DNA of 64,000 nucleotides from Sacculina carcini (GCA_916048095.2 OU696573.1:5294608-5358607); one strand, 5' to 3'; counted from the stretch's first letter, positions 1-9,895 are shown. Program-made: numbers and translations. Notes: a model not told the origin generated them from the letters alone.

Positions 1-423
1 GTACTCACTGTAATTTCTGCTGTTGTTTTTTGTCGTTTTTGCTAGTGTTGCAATTTATATGTTAATTGTTGTCAACACCAATTATATAAATTGTGCTACA
101 ACTGATTACCATGTTTTCAATTTTCGAGTTGTATGTCCCATTAGTAGCAGATTGATAAGATTTTATGCTGAATTATAATTTTTTATTTACATATGATTCA
201 ATATTACAGTTTGACATGATACCTTTGTGTCCAAAACTCGAGTGAAATAAATAAAAGTAGGTCTCGGGGTGATATTTCGCTGTTAAGTGTTGGGTACCTT
301 ACGGCAAACACGGCAAAACGAGTGTCAAATCCAGGTCTACTGTTATCTATGATCATGCCTAAGATTCACCAATTGGAATTTTGATCGCGTTTATTAAATC
401 AGATTACCTTAGCAAAGTGGAAT

Positions 424-425
<2 letters not shown>
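1..425. other. AT-rich sequence, nothing recognised
   Basis: No open frame with recognisable protein similarity, no repeat that recurs elsewhere in the window and no RNA gene signature was seen. Short open frames here are compatible with chance in AT-rich DNA. Confidence 0.6.

Positions 426-458
<33 letters not shown>
426..458. repeat. TA dinucleotide microsatellite
   Basis: An uninterrupted TA run of about 33 bases. Similar TA runs border many of the elements further right, so TA repeats appear to be common landing or amplification sites in this genome. Confidence 0.95.
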
Positions 459-461
<3 letters not shown>

Positions 462-679
462 TTGTGTGATACGTTAAAAAAATACAGAGAAATTCCTTTG
501 CTGTGGATGTGTGCATGCAGACGGTTATTTTTGTTGTTTTTCGGTTTACAGTCCGCGTTGGAAAAGACGTGTTGTTCCTGCGTGTAAGTATACCACGATC
601 GTATCCAAAGCTAAACTATTTTTGTGGCATTGTTTTTTCCTTCTCGTTTTTTCGATCCAGGTGCAGTAGCACTACTGTA
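459..679. other. unassigned sequence before a PLE fragment
   Basis: No gene seen. It ends at the left arm of a 31-bp inverted repeat that belongs to the neighbouring Penelope-like fragment, so part of it may be an inverted, decayed piece of the same element. Confidence 0.4.
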
Positions 680-769
680 CTGTCTTTTTCATAAGTTGAT
701 CGGATATTTTACTACATGCTGGTACCAAAAACAGGATTAAAATATCCGATCAACTTATAAAAAAGACAG
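680..769. repeat. 31-bp inverted repeat with 28-bp spacer
   Basis: The left arm (680-710) and right arm (739-769) are reverse complements at 30 of 31 positions, separated by 28 bases. The right arm lies inside the reading frame of the PLE fragment that follows, so the left arm is an inverted copy of PLE coding sequence. A head-to-head 5' inversion is common in Penelope-like insertions. Confidence 0.85.
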
Positions 770-1130
770 TCAAAACATCTAGGGACACTCAAACAGGAAA
801 CGAGTCAACCAGTAAAGATAGTGTAGTATATAAAATACCATGTAGTGGATGCGATAAGGCTTATTACGGTGAGACAGGAAAGGGCATTGAAACAAGAATA
901 AAAAAACCTCGTGCGGATGTGAGACATCACAGAATGTCTAATTCATTAGTAGTACACATTGATCAATGTGGCATTTTACCCAACTGGTAAAAGGTGGAAG
1001 CTGTAGCTGAATGTGAAAAAAATATGAAAGAAAAACAGTAGAAGCCGCCTACATCATAAATAATGTAAATATAAATAGTTGGGATGGTCATGTTTATTTA
1101 GGAACTTTGCCCTCACAATTAATAATATAA
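721..1130 (+). pseudogene. Penelope-like element fragment, GIY-YIG endonuclease end (PLE-C)
   Basis: This is a decayed C-terminal piece of a Penelope-like element polyprotein. The plus-strand frame starting near 721 reads VVYKIPCSGC, then YYGETGKG and an R residue: the GIY-YIG nuclease core preceded by the CxxC pair typical of PLE endonucleases. A tail with NINSWDGHVYLG-like residues follows in another frame. PLE endonuclease nicks the target DNA to prime reverse transcription. The reverse transcriptase part is absent, so the copy is strongly 5'-truncated, and it carries about three or four breaks. It belongs to a different subfamily from the PLE at 1292-3333, because the GIY-YIG residues differ throughout. 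No function is expected. Confidence 0.8.
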
Positions 1131-1291
1131 GAACACGTAGTAATATATGTATATATATATATATATATGTATGTATATGTATGTATGTGTATATATAAGG
1201 AAAAACCAAAAAACATGGAGAAAAAACATGAAAACACATATAAAATATATATATATGTGTGTGTATGTATGTATATATATATATATATATA
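1131..1291. repeat. TA/TG-rich microsatellite stretch
   Basis: Alternating TA and TG dinucleotide blocks (about 1144-1197 and 1242-1291) surround a short A-rich spacer. The stretch separates the 3' ends of two PLE copies lying tail to tail. Short open frames rich in Y, I and C here are microsatellite artefacts. Confidence 0.9.
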
Positions 1292-1343
1292 TATAAATAT
1301 TATGTATATGAATCACTTCATCGGGCACAATCAATATATTCTT

Positions 1344-1381
1344 AGTACGAACGTTTTCGCCTAACGGCTTCTTCAGGTACT
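1344..1381 (-). ncRNA. hammerhead-ribozyme-like motif, left arm of PLE-A
   Basis: On the minus strand the order is AGTAC, CTGAAGA, a short GCC/GGC hairpin with a GTTA loop, GAAA, palindromic ACGT, TC, GTACT. This matches a type I hammerhead: core boxes CUGANGA and GAAA, perfect 5-bp stem I (AGTAC/GTACT), and cleavage expected after the C of TC. Very short self-complementary stem III is known for PLE hammerheads, which are thought to act as dimers. One extra A sits between the first core box and stem II, so activity is not certain. Confidence 0.75.
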
Positions 1382-1515
1382 GAAATTAATTCAAATTAAC
1401 GGCCAAATTGCACAATTATATAGCAGACAATAAAAAAACACATGCATCATAACCAATGAGTGACTCTAGTAATTAAGCGCTGAAAAAGGAGAATAAATTG
1501 CCAATTGTGTTATCT

Positions 1516-3066
1516 TTAAAATTGACATTTTAAATATATTCCCTTGCAGCCGTTGATGAGCGATCCATCATCATGCTGCCGTACGTAGGCTGCTTTAGCG
1601 TACTTTCTTGTCGACTCATCTCTGATGCCACTGTGGATGATACACCAGCTGATGGATAATGGAGAGTTGGTGTGATGCTCATTGTTGTGTTCGAACATCA
1701 CACCGTTCAGTTTTGGGCTAATATGCTCCTGCACTCGTATTTTCACAGGTCGACAGGTTTCACCTATGTAGAATCTTCCACAGATCGTACAAGTTATCTT
1801 ATAAATCACATTCTTCTGCCATCATTGTGACCCTTTCGTCGCAGAGGAGCATGTAAAGCAACCGGACTCGCATGTCAGGCCCTCTTTGGGAAGTGCAAAT
1901 ATTCTTTTTAATGGGCGACCCGGGTCAAAGAAGATCCGCACTTTGTCTGCGAGACCCGTTCTTCTGAGCAGTGATTGACACTGTCGCTTGTTTGCCTCTC
2001 CCAAGTATGGCAACTTTACATAATATTTGCGTTCGTCTTCTTTTTCTTCTCCATGTCCAGAATTGCCCGCATTCCTTAGTGCCCTCTATTTTGTTTTTTC
2101 GATCACCTTCATGGGATAGCCATTCACTTTCAGGCGATTTTCAACTGTTCTCAGCGATTTTCGTAGGTTCAGCTCATTGTTGGCTCTTCTTGACGCCCTC
2201 ACAAACTCGCCATATGCAATGGAACATTTTGCTGATGTTGAGCCGTAGGATTGCCATGGCGTGAACGATCCACTGTGTACAGTTTTCACATGTAATGTGG
2301 TGTCGAATTTGCAACCATCATGACTGATGAGGCAGTCGAGATATGGCAAGCTGCCGTCCTTTGGCGTTTCGATGGTAAATTGGATGTGCGAGTTGATTGA
2401 GTTAACAATCCGCATCATATCATCAATGTTTACGTCATCGTACCACGCAATGAAAATATCGTCAATGTACCGCTTATACTCCAGTGGCCATGGTAATTTT
2501 TCAATTATTTGGCGGTCCATGTAGTCGGCATAAATAATGGCCAGTTGCGGTGCCATAGAATTGCCCATTGAAAGGTCCTGTACTTGTGCATAGTGCATCT
2601 CACCTTGGACAATCACATCATTTGAAATGGCCAAATCAATGAGCACTACAACATCGTCCACATCCATCAAGGTGAATATTTCATCTCCATCTTTGTGCTG
2701 ATGTAAAAAGTTTGTTACGACCTCCATCAAGCCCACATCGTTGTTGCTGGAGCTCCGCGGTATTGTGCCGTACAGGTTAACAATATCCAATGAAGCCATT
2801 CCTTTTATTCTATCTTTTGGTATGTTTTCAAGCCATTTGAGAAATTCGTCCGTGCTTCTGATGTGTGCAGGAACATTATCCAGAAGATGATCTAATTTTT
2901 TGGCCAGGCTCTTTGATAGTTTTGTTGCTGGACCGTCCAGTGCAGCGACTATGGGCCTGCCTTTCAGTTCACCTGCCTTATGATCCTTTGGAAGAACGTA
3001 TGTCGAATTCGGCATTGGAAAACTACATTTCATTGCATTCAGATAGGATGTAATCTGCTTGTTTGC
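1516..3066 (-). pseudogene. PLE-A reverse transcriptase-GIY-YIG endonuclease reading frame
   Basis: About 515 codons of a Penelope polyprotein, truncated at its 5' end. From the N side: STYVLPKDHK and GRPIVAALDGP (PLE-type RT entry motifs), DIVNLYGTIP, a stretch with DLSMGNSMAPQLA, and YIDDIFIAW, the catalytic YxDD box around nucleotides 2453-2480. The C-terminal linker carries a C-rich block (CESGCFTC), followed by VIYKITCTICGRFYIGET, the GIY-YIG endonuclease with its CxxC. The same reading frame persists throughout with only about two breaks, so the copy is fairly young. It would reverse transcribe the element RNA at a nicked target. A full PLE protein is usually 700-900 residues; here the N-terminal third or so is missing. 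Confidence 0.9.
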
Positions 3067-3242
3067 TCATCATCGGCTGCAAGGGAATATATTTAAAATG
3101 TCAATTTTAAAGATAACACAATTGACAATATATTCTCCTTTTTCAGCGCTTAATTACTAGAGTCACTAATTTGTTATGATGCATGTTTTTTTTATTGTCT
3201 GCTATATAATTGTGCAATTTGGCCGTTAATTGAATTAATTTC

Positions 3243-3280
3243 AGTACCTGAAGAAGCCGTTAGGCGAAAACGTTCGTACT
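3243..3280 (+). ncRNA. hammerhead-ribozyme-like motif, right arm of PLE-A
   Basis: The same 38-nt motif as at 1344-1381 but on the plus strand, because this arm is inverted. The stem I pair AGTAC/GTACT, core boxes CTGAAGA and GAAA, the GCC-GTTA-GGC hairpin and ACGT-TC are identical in both copies. That the core is unchanged while nearby positions differ is compatible with a conserved role, but the two arms may simply be young copies of one sequence. Confidence 0.75.
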
Positions 3281-3333
3281 AAAAAATATATTGATTGTGC
3301 CCGATGAAGTGATTCATTTACATAATATTTATA

Positions 3334-3388
3334 ATTATACCGGGTGCGTGAGTGAACATCAATTTTGATATATATATATATATATATT
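3334..3388. repeat. junction sequence with TA microsatellite
   Basis: About 35 bases of unassigned sequence and a TA run (about 3368-3388) separate two PLE copies. Confidence 0.8.
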
Positions 3389-3570
3389 GGAAGGAGGCCA
3401 TTATGTATGCATGATTTGTTGAAATCAACAGCAATCTGGGCACTGTTGTGCTGGTACGATAGCTTCACTATGCTTCGCACGATTTTTCTGTGTTCAGGAG
3501 ACAACACACTCAGTTGTTCACTGAAGTTTATTCCTCGAGGTACCTTTCGGCTATCACTAGCCATCGTCAG
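3389..3570 (-). pseudogene. PLE-B N-terminal protein fragment
   Basis: Minus-strand codons read VPRGINFSEQL, then HRKIVRSIVKLSYQHNSAQ and FNKSCIHNGLLP. An N-terminal segment with a conserved C and a closing LLP is usual near the start of Penelope polyproteins, just before the RT. It follows directly after the hammerhead-like motif, as expected if the end-repeat serves as 5' leader. It is cut off by the TA microsatellite on its far side. Confidence 0.6.
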
Positions 3571-3575
3571 GAGAA
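3532..3575 (-). ncRNA. hammerhead-ribozyme-like motif of PLE-B
   Basis: Minus strand: TTCTC (stem I, 5' side), CTGACGA, a GGCTA-GTGA-TAGCC hairpin (5-bp stem II), GAAA, the palindrome GGTACC, TC, GAGGA (stem I, 3' side). Both core boxes are intact. As in PLE-A there is one extra base (T) between the first box and stem II, and stem III is a short palindrome that would pair best between two RNA copies. The sequence is unrelated to PLE-A outside the core, which makes convergence by chance unlikely. Confidence 0.75.
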
Positions 3576-3786
3576 GTAGATATAACACAATACAAAACAA
3601 AATACACAATATCAAACAGTACACGATAAACGGTGTTTATATACAAGGTGAGACAATATATCACTCATGTGCCAATGTGGCACCTACATAATGACACCTA
3701 TGCGGCAAACGGTCGTTACAAAATTAGCACCTATGTGCCAAGGTCGATTGGTGTCGCATGGATGGGAGGGCGACATCTGGCTGTTG

Positions 3787-4049
3787 GAGCAAGACGGAGC
3801 CAGACGAGACGGAGACTTCAAGACGGAGCCATTGCCAGGCACTACCGCCAGCAGCATCAAATCAAATTGGACCGAAAGACTATGGATGAGAAAACCGAAA
3901 TCATTTACAGAGAAAATGATATCAGTAGGCTAAGAATAATTGAAGCTGTATTTATTAATAAAAATAAATGTGAAATTAACATTCAACAACAGCCAGATGT
4001 CGCCCTCCCATCCATGCGACACCAATCGACCTTGGCACATATGTGCTAA
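3787..4049 (+). pseudogene. PLE-B C-terminal protein fragment
   Basis: Plus-strand codons include KTMDEKTEIIYRENDISRLR followed by IIEAVFI and INIQQ. The pattern of an RE-x-D-x-x-R-L block, an EA-x-FI block and a closing IN-x-Q is the usual C-terminal tail after the GIY-YIG domain of Penelope proteins. The frame runs on into the end-repeat at 3987. The endonuclease and RT are absent. Confidence 0.65.
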
Positions 4050-4197
4050 TTTTGTAACGACCGTTTGCCGCATAGGTGTCATTATGTAGGTGCCACATTG
4101 GCACATGAGTGATATATTGTCTCACCTTGTATATAAACACCGTTTATCGTGTACTGTTTGATATTGTGTATTTTGTTTTGTATTGTGTTATATCTAA

Positions 4198-4215
4198 TTC
4201 TCCTGACGATGGCTA
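4198..4215 (+). ncRNA. truncated hammerhead-like motif, right end of PLE-B
   Basis: The right arm holds the start of the same motif (TTCTC then CTGACGA and GGCTA) and stops in the middle of stem II, where a TA microsatellite begins. The second half, including the GAAA box, is missing, so it cannot fold into the ribozyme. Confidence 0.7.
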
Positions 4216-4242
4216 ATCATGCATATATATATATATATACTA
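4216..4242. repeat. TA microsatellite at start of repeat field
   Basis: A TA run joins the truncated PLE-B end to the first ~450-bp repeat unit. Confidence 0.9.
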
Positions 4243-7200
4243 GCATTAAAACCCGCCCGTTGTGCGGAACAATTCATAAAAATATTGCAAATTAAAAATA
4301 AATAAGGCAAACTCATGAAAACCTTAATCAATTAAAAAGTCTAAATTTCATTATTTTTAATTTTATTTTGACAAAATATTTTCACTCAGCCCGCCTCATA
4401 TTTAAACCCGCCCGACGTGAGGAATAATTCAGAACTCGAACACCATCCGTTCTGGTCCTTGAAGTCAAATCCATTAGTTTTGTATATGAATTCATTCTAC
4501 ACGGTGAAATTGAACGTTTTATTGCTGCCCGCGGGACATTTTTATTCCATAAAAATGAGCCATCGCTTCGTTTGCGTTTGAAGCCCCTGATCATTGATCC
4601 AGCGAACCATGAACCAGCGCAATAATGTCATCTCATATTCAAGCATACATACACAGACAGACAGATAATTTCTTCTTTATGTATATATATAGCATTAAAA
4701 CCGCATTAAAACCCCCCCGTTGTGCGGAACAATTCATAAAAATATTGCAAATTAAAAATAAATAAGGCAAACTCATGAAGACCTTAATCAATTAAAAAGT
4801 CTAAATTTCATTATTTTTAATTTTATTTTGACAAAATATTTTCACTCAACCCGCCTCATATTTAAACCCGCCCGACGTGAGGAATAATTCAGAACTCGAA
4901 CACCATCCGTTCTGGTTCTTGAAGTCAAATCCATTAGTTTTGTATATGAATTCATTCTATACGGTGAAATTGAACGTTTTATTGCTGCCCGCGGGACATT
5001 TTTATTTCATAAAAATGAGCCATCGCTTCGTTTGCGTTTGAAGCCCCTGATCATTGAACCAGCGAACCATGAACCAGCGCAATTATGTCACCTCATATTC
5101 AAGCATACATACACAGACAGACAGACAATATCTTCTTTATGTATATACTAGCATTAAAACCCGCCCGTTGTGCGGAACAATTCATAAAAATATTGCAAAT
5201 TAAAAATAAATAGGGCAAACTCATGAAGACCTTAATCAATTAAAAAGTCTAAATTTCATTATTCTTAATTTTATTTTGACAAAATATTTTCACTCAACCC
5301 GCCTCATATTTAAACCCGCCCGACGTGAGGAATAATTCAGAACTCGAACACCATCCGTTCTGGTTCTTGAAGTCAAATCCATTAGTTTTGTAAATGAATT
5401 CATTCTATACGGTGAAATTGAACGTTTTATTGCTGCCCGCGGGACATTTTTATTTCATAAAAATGAGCCATCGCTTCGTTTGCGTTTCAAGCCTCTGATC
5501 ATTGAACCAGCGAACCATGAACCAGCGCAATTATGTCACCTCATATTCAAGCATACATACACAGACAGACAGATAATTTCTTCTTTATGTATATACTAGC
5601 ATTAAAACCCGCCCGTTGTGCGGAACAATTCATAAAAATATTGCAAATTAAAAATAAATAAGGCAAACTCATGAAAACCTTAATCAATTAAAAAGTATAT
5701 ATTTCAATATTTTTAATTTTATTTTGACAAAATATTTTCACTCAGCCCGCCTCATATTTAAACCCGCCCGACGTGAGGAATAATTCAGAACTCGAACACC
5801 ATCCGTTCTGGTCCTTGAAGTCAAATCCATTAGTTTTGTATATGATTTCATTCTACACGGTGAAATTGAACGTTTTATTGCTGCCCGCGGGACATTTTTA
5901 TTTCATAAAAATGAGCCATCGCTTCGTTTGCGTTTGAAGCCCCTGATCATTGATCCAGCGAACCATGAACCAGCGCAATTATGTCATCTCATATTCAAGC
6001 ATACATACACAGACAGACAGATAATTTCTTCTTTATGTATATATATATAGCATTAAAACCGCATTAAAACCCCCCGTTGTGCGGAACAATTCATAAAAAT
6101 ATTGCAAATTAAAAATAAATAAGGCAAACTCATGAAGACCTTAATCAATTAAAAAGTCTAAATTTCATTATTTTTAATTTTATTTTGACAAAATATTTTC
6201 ACTCAACCCGCCTCATATTTAAACCCACCCGACGTGAGGAATAATTCAGAACTCGAACACCATCCGTTCTGGTTCTTGAAGTCAAATCCATTAGTTTTGT
6301 ATACGAATTCATTCTATACGGTGAAATTGAACGTTTTATTGCTGCCCGCGGGACATTTGTATTTCATAAAAATGAGCCATCGCTTCGTTTGCGTTTGAAG
6401 CCCCTGATCATTGAACCAGCGCAATTATGTCACCTCATATTCAAGCATACATACACAGACAGACAGACAATATCTTCTTTATGTATATATATAGCATTAA
6501 AACCGCATTAAAACCCGCCCGTTGTGCGGAACAATTCATAAAAATATTGCAAATTAAAAATAAATAAGGCAAACTCATGAAGACCTTAATCAATTAAAAA
6601 GTCTAAATTTCATTATTCTTAATTTTATTTTGACAAAATATTTTCACTCAACCCGCCTCATATTTAAACCCGCCCGACGTGAGGAATAATTCAGAACTCG
6701 AACACCATCCGTTCTGGTTCTTGAAGTCAAATCCATTAGTTTTGTATATGAATTCATTCTACACGGTGAAATTGAACGTTTTATTGCTGCCCGCGGGACA
6801 TTTTTATTTCATAAAAATGAGCCATCGCTTCGTTTGCGTTTGAAGCCCCTGATCATTGAACCAGCGAACCATGAACCAGCGCAATTATGTCACCTCATAT
6901 TCAAGCATACATACACAGACAGACAGATAATTTCCTCTTTATGTATATATATAGTATTAAAACCGCATTAAAACCCGCCCGTTGTGCGGAACAATTCATA
7001 AAAATATTGCAAATTAAAAATAAATAAGCCAAACTCATGAAGACCTTAATCAATTAAAAAGTCTAAATTTCATTATTTTTAATTTTATTTTGACAAAATA
7101 TTTTCACTCAACCCGCTTCATATTTAAACCCGCCCGACGTGAGGAATAATTCAGAACTCGAACACCATCCGTTCTGGTTCTTGAAGTTAAATCCATTAGT

Positions 7201-7413
7201 TTTGTATATGAATTCATTCTATACGGTGAAATTGAACGTTTTATTGCTGCCCGCGGGACATTTTTATTTCATAAAAATGAGCCATCGCTTCGTTTGCGTT
7301 TCAAGCCCCTGATCATTGAACCAGCGAACCCTGAACCAGCGCAATTATGTCACCTCATATTCAAGCATACATACACAGACAGACAGATAATTTCTTCTTT
7401 ATGTATATATATA
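4243..7413 (+). repeat. tandem array of seven ~450-bp units in a trimer higher-order pattern
   Basis: Units start at 4243, 4703, 5151, 5599, 6061, 6505 and 6965 (spacing 444-462 bp), with a diverged eighth from 7414. Each begins gcattaaaacccgcccg, has a second related block about 155 bp in (aaacccgcccgacgtgagg), and ends in a cagacagaca tract plus TA bases. Shared variants show that units 1 and 4, 2 and 5, and 3 and 6 are paired: cactcagccc and gatccagcg only in 1 and 4; the acaatatctt tail only in 2 and 5; attcttaattt only in 3 and 6. The higher-order period is therefore about 1,355 bp. Units are about 97% alike by eye, so the array expanded recently. No protein is encoded. Confidence 0.92.
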
Positions 7414-9000
7414 GCATTAAAAACCCGCCCGTTGTGCGGAGCAATTCATAACATGAAATTCATATTCAATTCATAAAAAAATATGGAAAAATAAAAATGA
7501 AATAGGGTACACTCATAAAAATATTAATCAATTGAAAATTATAAGTTTAATTATTTATATTTCGACATAATATTTCCCCTCAGTCCGCCTGAGTCATTTT
7601 TAAACCCACCCGTCGTGCTGAATAATTCAGAACTCGAACACGATCCGTTCTGCATCTTGAAGTCAAATCCATTGGTTTTGTGTATGGATTAATTCTACAG
7701 GGTAAATTGAACGTTCTATTGTCTATAGTTGCTGCCCGCGGAGCATTTTTATTTTAAAAAAAAAACTTTTTTTAAATGAACCATTTGAAAAAAATGAACT
7801 AAAAAATGGAAACACTTTTTTTAAACCCGCCCGTCGTGCGGAACAATTCATACAATAAAATTCATATTTGAAGTCAAATCCATTGGTTTTTTGTATGGAT
7901 TAATTCTACAGGGAAAATTGAACGTTCTATTGTCTATAGTTGCTGCCCGCGGAACATTTTTTTTTAAGAAAAATTACCTCTTTTTAAATGAACCATTTGA
8001 AAAAATGATCTAAAAACACTTTTTTAAACCCACCCGTCGTGCGGAACAATTCATACAATAAAAAATTCATATCAAATCCATAAAATATAATGAATACAAA
8101 TTGAAAACCAAAAAATGTAACCTATAAATATCTTAACCAATAGAAAAGTCTAAATGTGAATATTTTTGTTCTTATTTTGACAAATATTATCCCTCAACCC
8201 GCCTGATATATAAATCTGCCCGTCGTGTGGTATAATTCAGAACACAAACACGAAATAAACAATGAAAGATGATGAAATCTTTTCATCAGAATGTTTCCAA
8301 ACTATATTTATTACTTAACATCATTCCCCAATATCATTTGCTTAAGTACTATTTCACTTTTACCGCTATAATATCTATTGTTAAAATTTATATATTTTCC
8401 GCTATGATTAAAACCCAATATAACCTGAGTCAAACCTACCTAACCCAACCCAACCATTCAATCTTGACCGCTCTCAGCCTAGTCTGAGGTGATTTAACTT
8501 ATTAGTTTGTGATCACAAAATATACTGATGCGATCATAATTTGTAATCAGAAGACTGAGATTATCTACCCCAGGGGTCCCAAACACGCGGCCCACCAATA
8601 CTTTTCTCTCAACCCGCCAATATAGTATCGGGACCAAACTGTAAGGCAGCTAAATTCACATTTGTTGCATAATGCGATATAATTATACACCATTATCATA
8701 TTATCTCATAATTCCCGGTTTTGCTTCTATGCATCATATTCATACAGTTGTTATTTTTTGGATTACACCGATATTACAGCCCTTGATATTACAGCCGATA
8801 TTATATTATGCAATCTATATTCTGCTACGTATTATTCTTAATACATATATCATCAGATCGCAAAATATATTTAAAGGTTCACATCATTCTCCAAAATCAT
8901 TTGCTTAAGAGCTATTCTACTTTTATCGCTAGAATATTTACTGCTAGCAAAATATCATATACCTCGCTATCATTTAAACCCACTCTTTATAGATTCATTT
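7414..9000 (+). repeat. diverged relatives of the ~450-bp unit
   Basis: The same GC-rich block (cccgcccgtcgtgcggaa followed by caattcata) recurs at about 7430, 7610, 7830, 8030 and 8220 in AT-rich context, with deletions and insertions between blocks. No open frame of note. The part from about 8270 to 9000 has no clear block and is AT-rich sequence I could not assign. Confidence 0.7.
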
Positions 9001-9895
9001 AATTCGCCCGTCGTGCGGAACAGTTCATAAAATATAATTAATATTCAATTGATAAAAAAATTAGTGCAAATTGAAAAAGAAAAACAAACCCACAGGAAAG
9101 TTATAGCTAATATAAAAGTCAAAATGTAAAATTTATGTTTCAATTTAGAAAACATGTTTTTCCACAACCCGACTCATATTTAAAGCTGCCCGTCGTGCGG
9201 AATAATTCAGAACTCAAACACGAAACAAACACAAAGAAAATTGATGAAAAACGACCAATAGAAAAGTCAAATTTGTAAATTCATGTTTTAATTATTGACG
9301 ATGTTTTTCCCTCAACACTACTCAAATTCACACCCGTCCTTCGTTTGTAGTAATTCAGAGGTGTAACACTATCAAAACAATGAAACATCTCTATAATTCC
9401 AGATTAATGCTTCCTCTAAAACAGCATATGCATATACTTGGCATTGCATGATATTACAACCCGTATCCTTATGCAACTTGAGCGTATGCAACTTGAAATT
9501 AAACCAATTAAATTACACAGTAAAATTCAGTAGCTTACTTTGTTCCAAGTAGCATTTTACCCGCCCGTCGTGCGGAACATTTGATGTGTAAATATTGAGG
9601 ACAATAAAGACTTTCTATTCAGTATAGTGTAGCATTAATTAAACTGTACGCAAAAAAACCACACCATCCATGCTTGGAGATAATATGATGCATTCTTAAT
9701 TGTGATTGGGCTTCAGTGAAATTTAATCGGTGTATATTCCTGTGTAATCGCAAGTGCGCATAATAGCTGTCAAATTGGTAATATGTGCTTTTGAATTTAC
9801 ACCGCCGTAACTTCCTTCAGATACACTTTGGAAAATTAAAAATTATACCGTATTGTAGAAAACAAGATTTCTAGCACGATGGTATAATTTGTTTT
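9001..9895 (+). repeat. left copy of a ~0.9-kb segment duplicated at 11822-12705
   Basis: This segment aligns by eye along its length with 11822-12705 at an offset of about 2.81-2.82 kb, through unusual stretches such as the block gaggacaataaag and the block catccatgcttggag. It contains several GC-rich cccgcccgtcgtgcgg motifs. The two copies differ by small indels and are older than the 4.2-7.4 kb array. Confidence 0.82.

Larger units (their letters stand above)
1292..3333 (-). mobile_element. Penelope-like element with inverted ends (PLE-A)
   Basis: A PLE copy read on the minus strand, bounded by inverted copies of its own 3' end: 1292-1561 on the left and 3065-3333 on the right, about 270 bp each and nearly identical. 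The left copy holds the end of the reading frame and the 3' non-coding region; the right copy is the same region flipped and joined to a 5'-truncated coding part. Each arm contains a hammerhead-like motif. PLEs are retroelements with a telomerase-like reverse transcriptase and often carry such terminal copies, called pseudo-LTRs, in direct or inverted order. The flanks are TA-rich and I did not find a clear target duplication. Confidence 0.88.
3389..4215. mobile_element. Penelope-like element, head-to-head chimera (PLE-B)
   Basis: A second PLE subfamily. The left half reads on the minus strand (end-repeat then the start of the protein), the right half on the plus strand (end of the protein then 3' end-repeat). 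The two end-repeats are inverted arms at 3558-3786 and 3987-4215, 229 bases each and nearly identical. The 200-base centre is the C-terminal coding tail. Head-to-head arrangement with a flipped 5' piece is typical of PLE insertions. The catalytic domains are missing, so the copy is dead. TA microsatellites lie on both sides. Confidence 0.82.

Noticed and set aside
4243-7413. CRISPR-like or tRNA-cluster interpretation of the regular array
   Set aside because: Units are ~450 bp with no variable spacer between constant repeats, and the setting is an animal-type repeat field.
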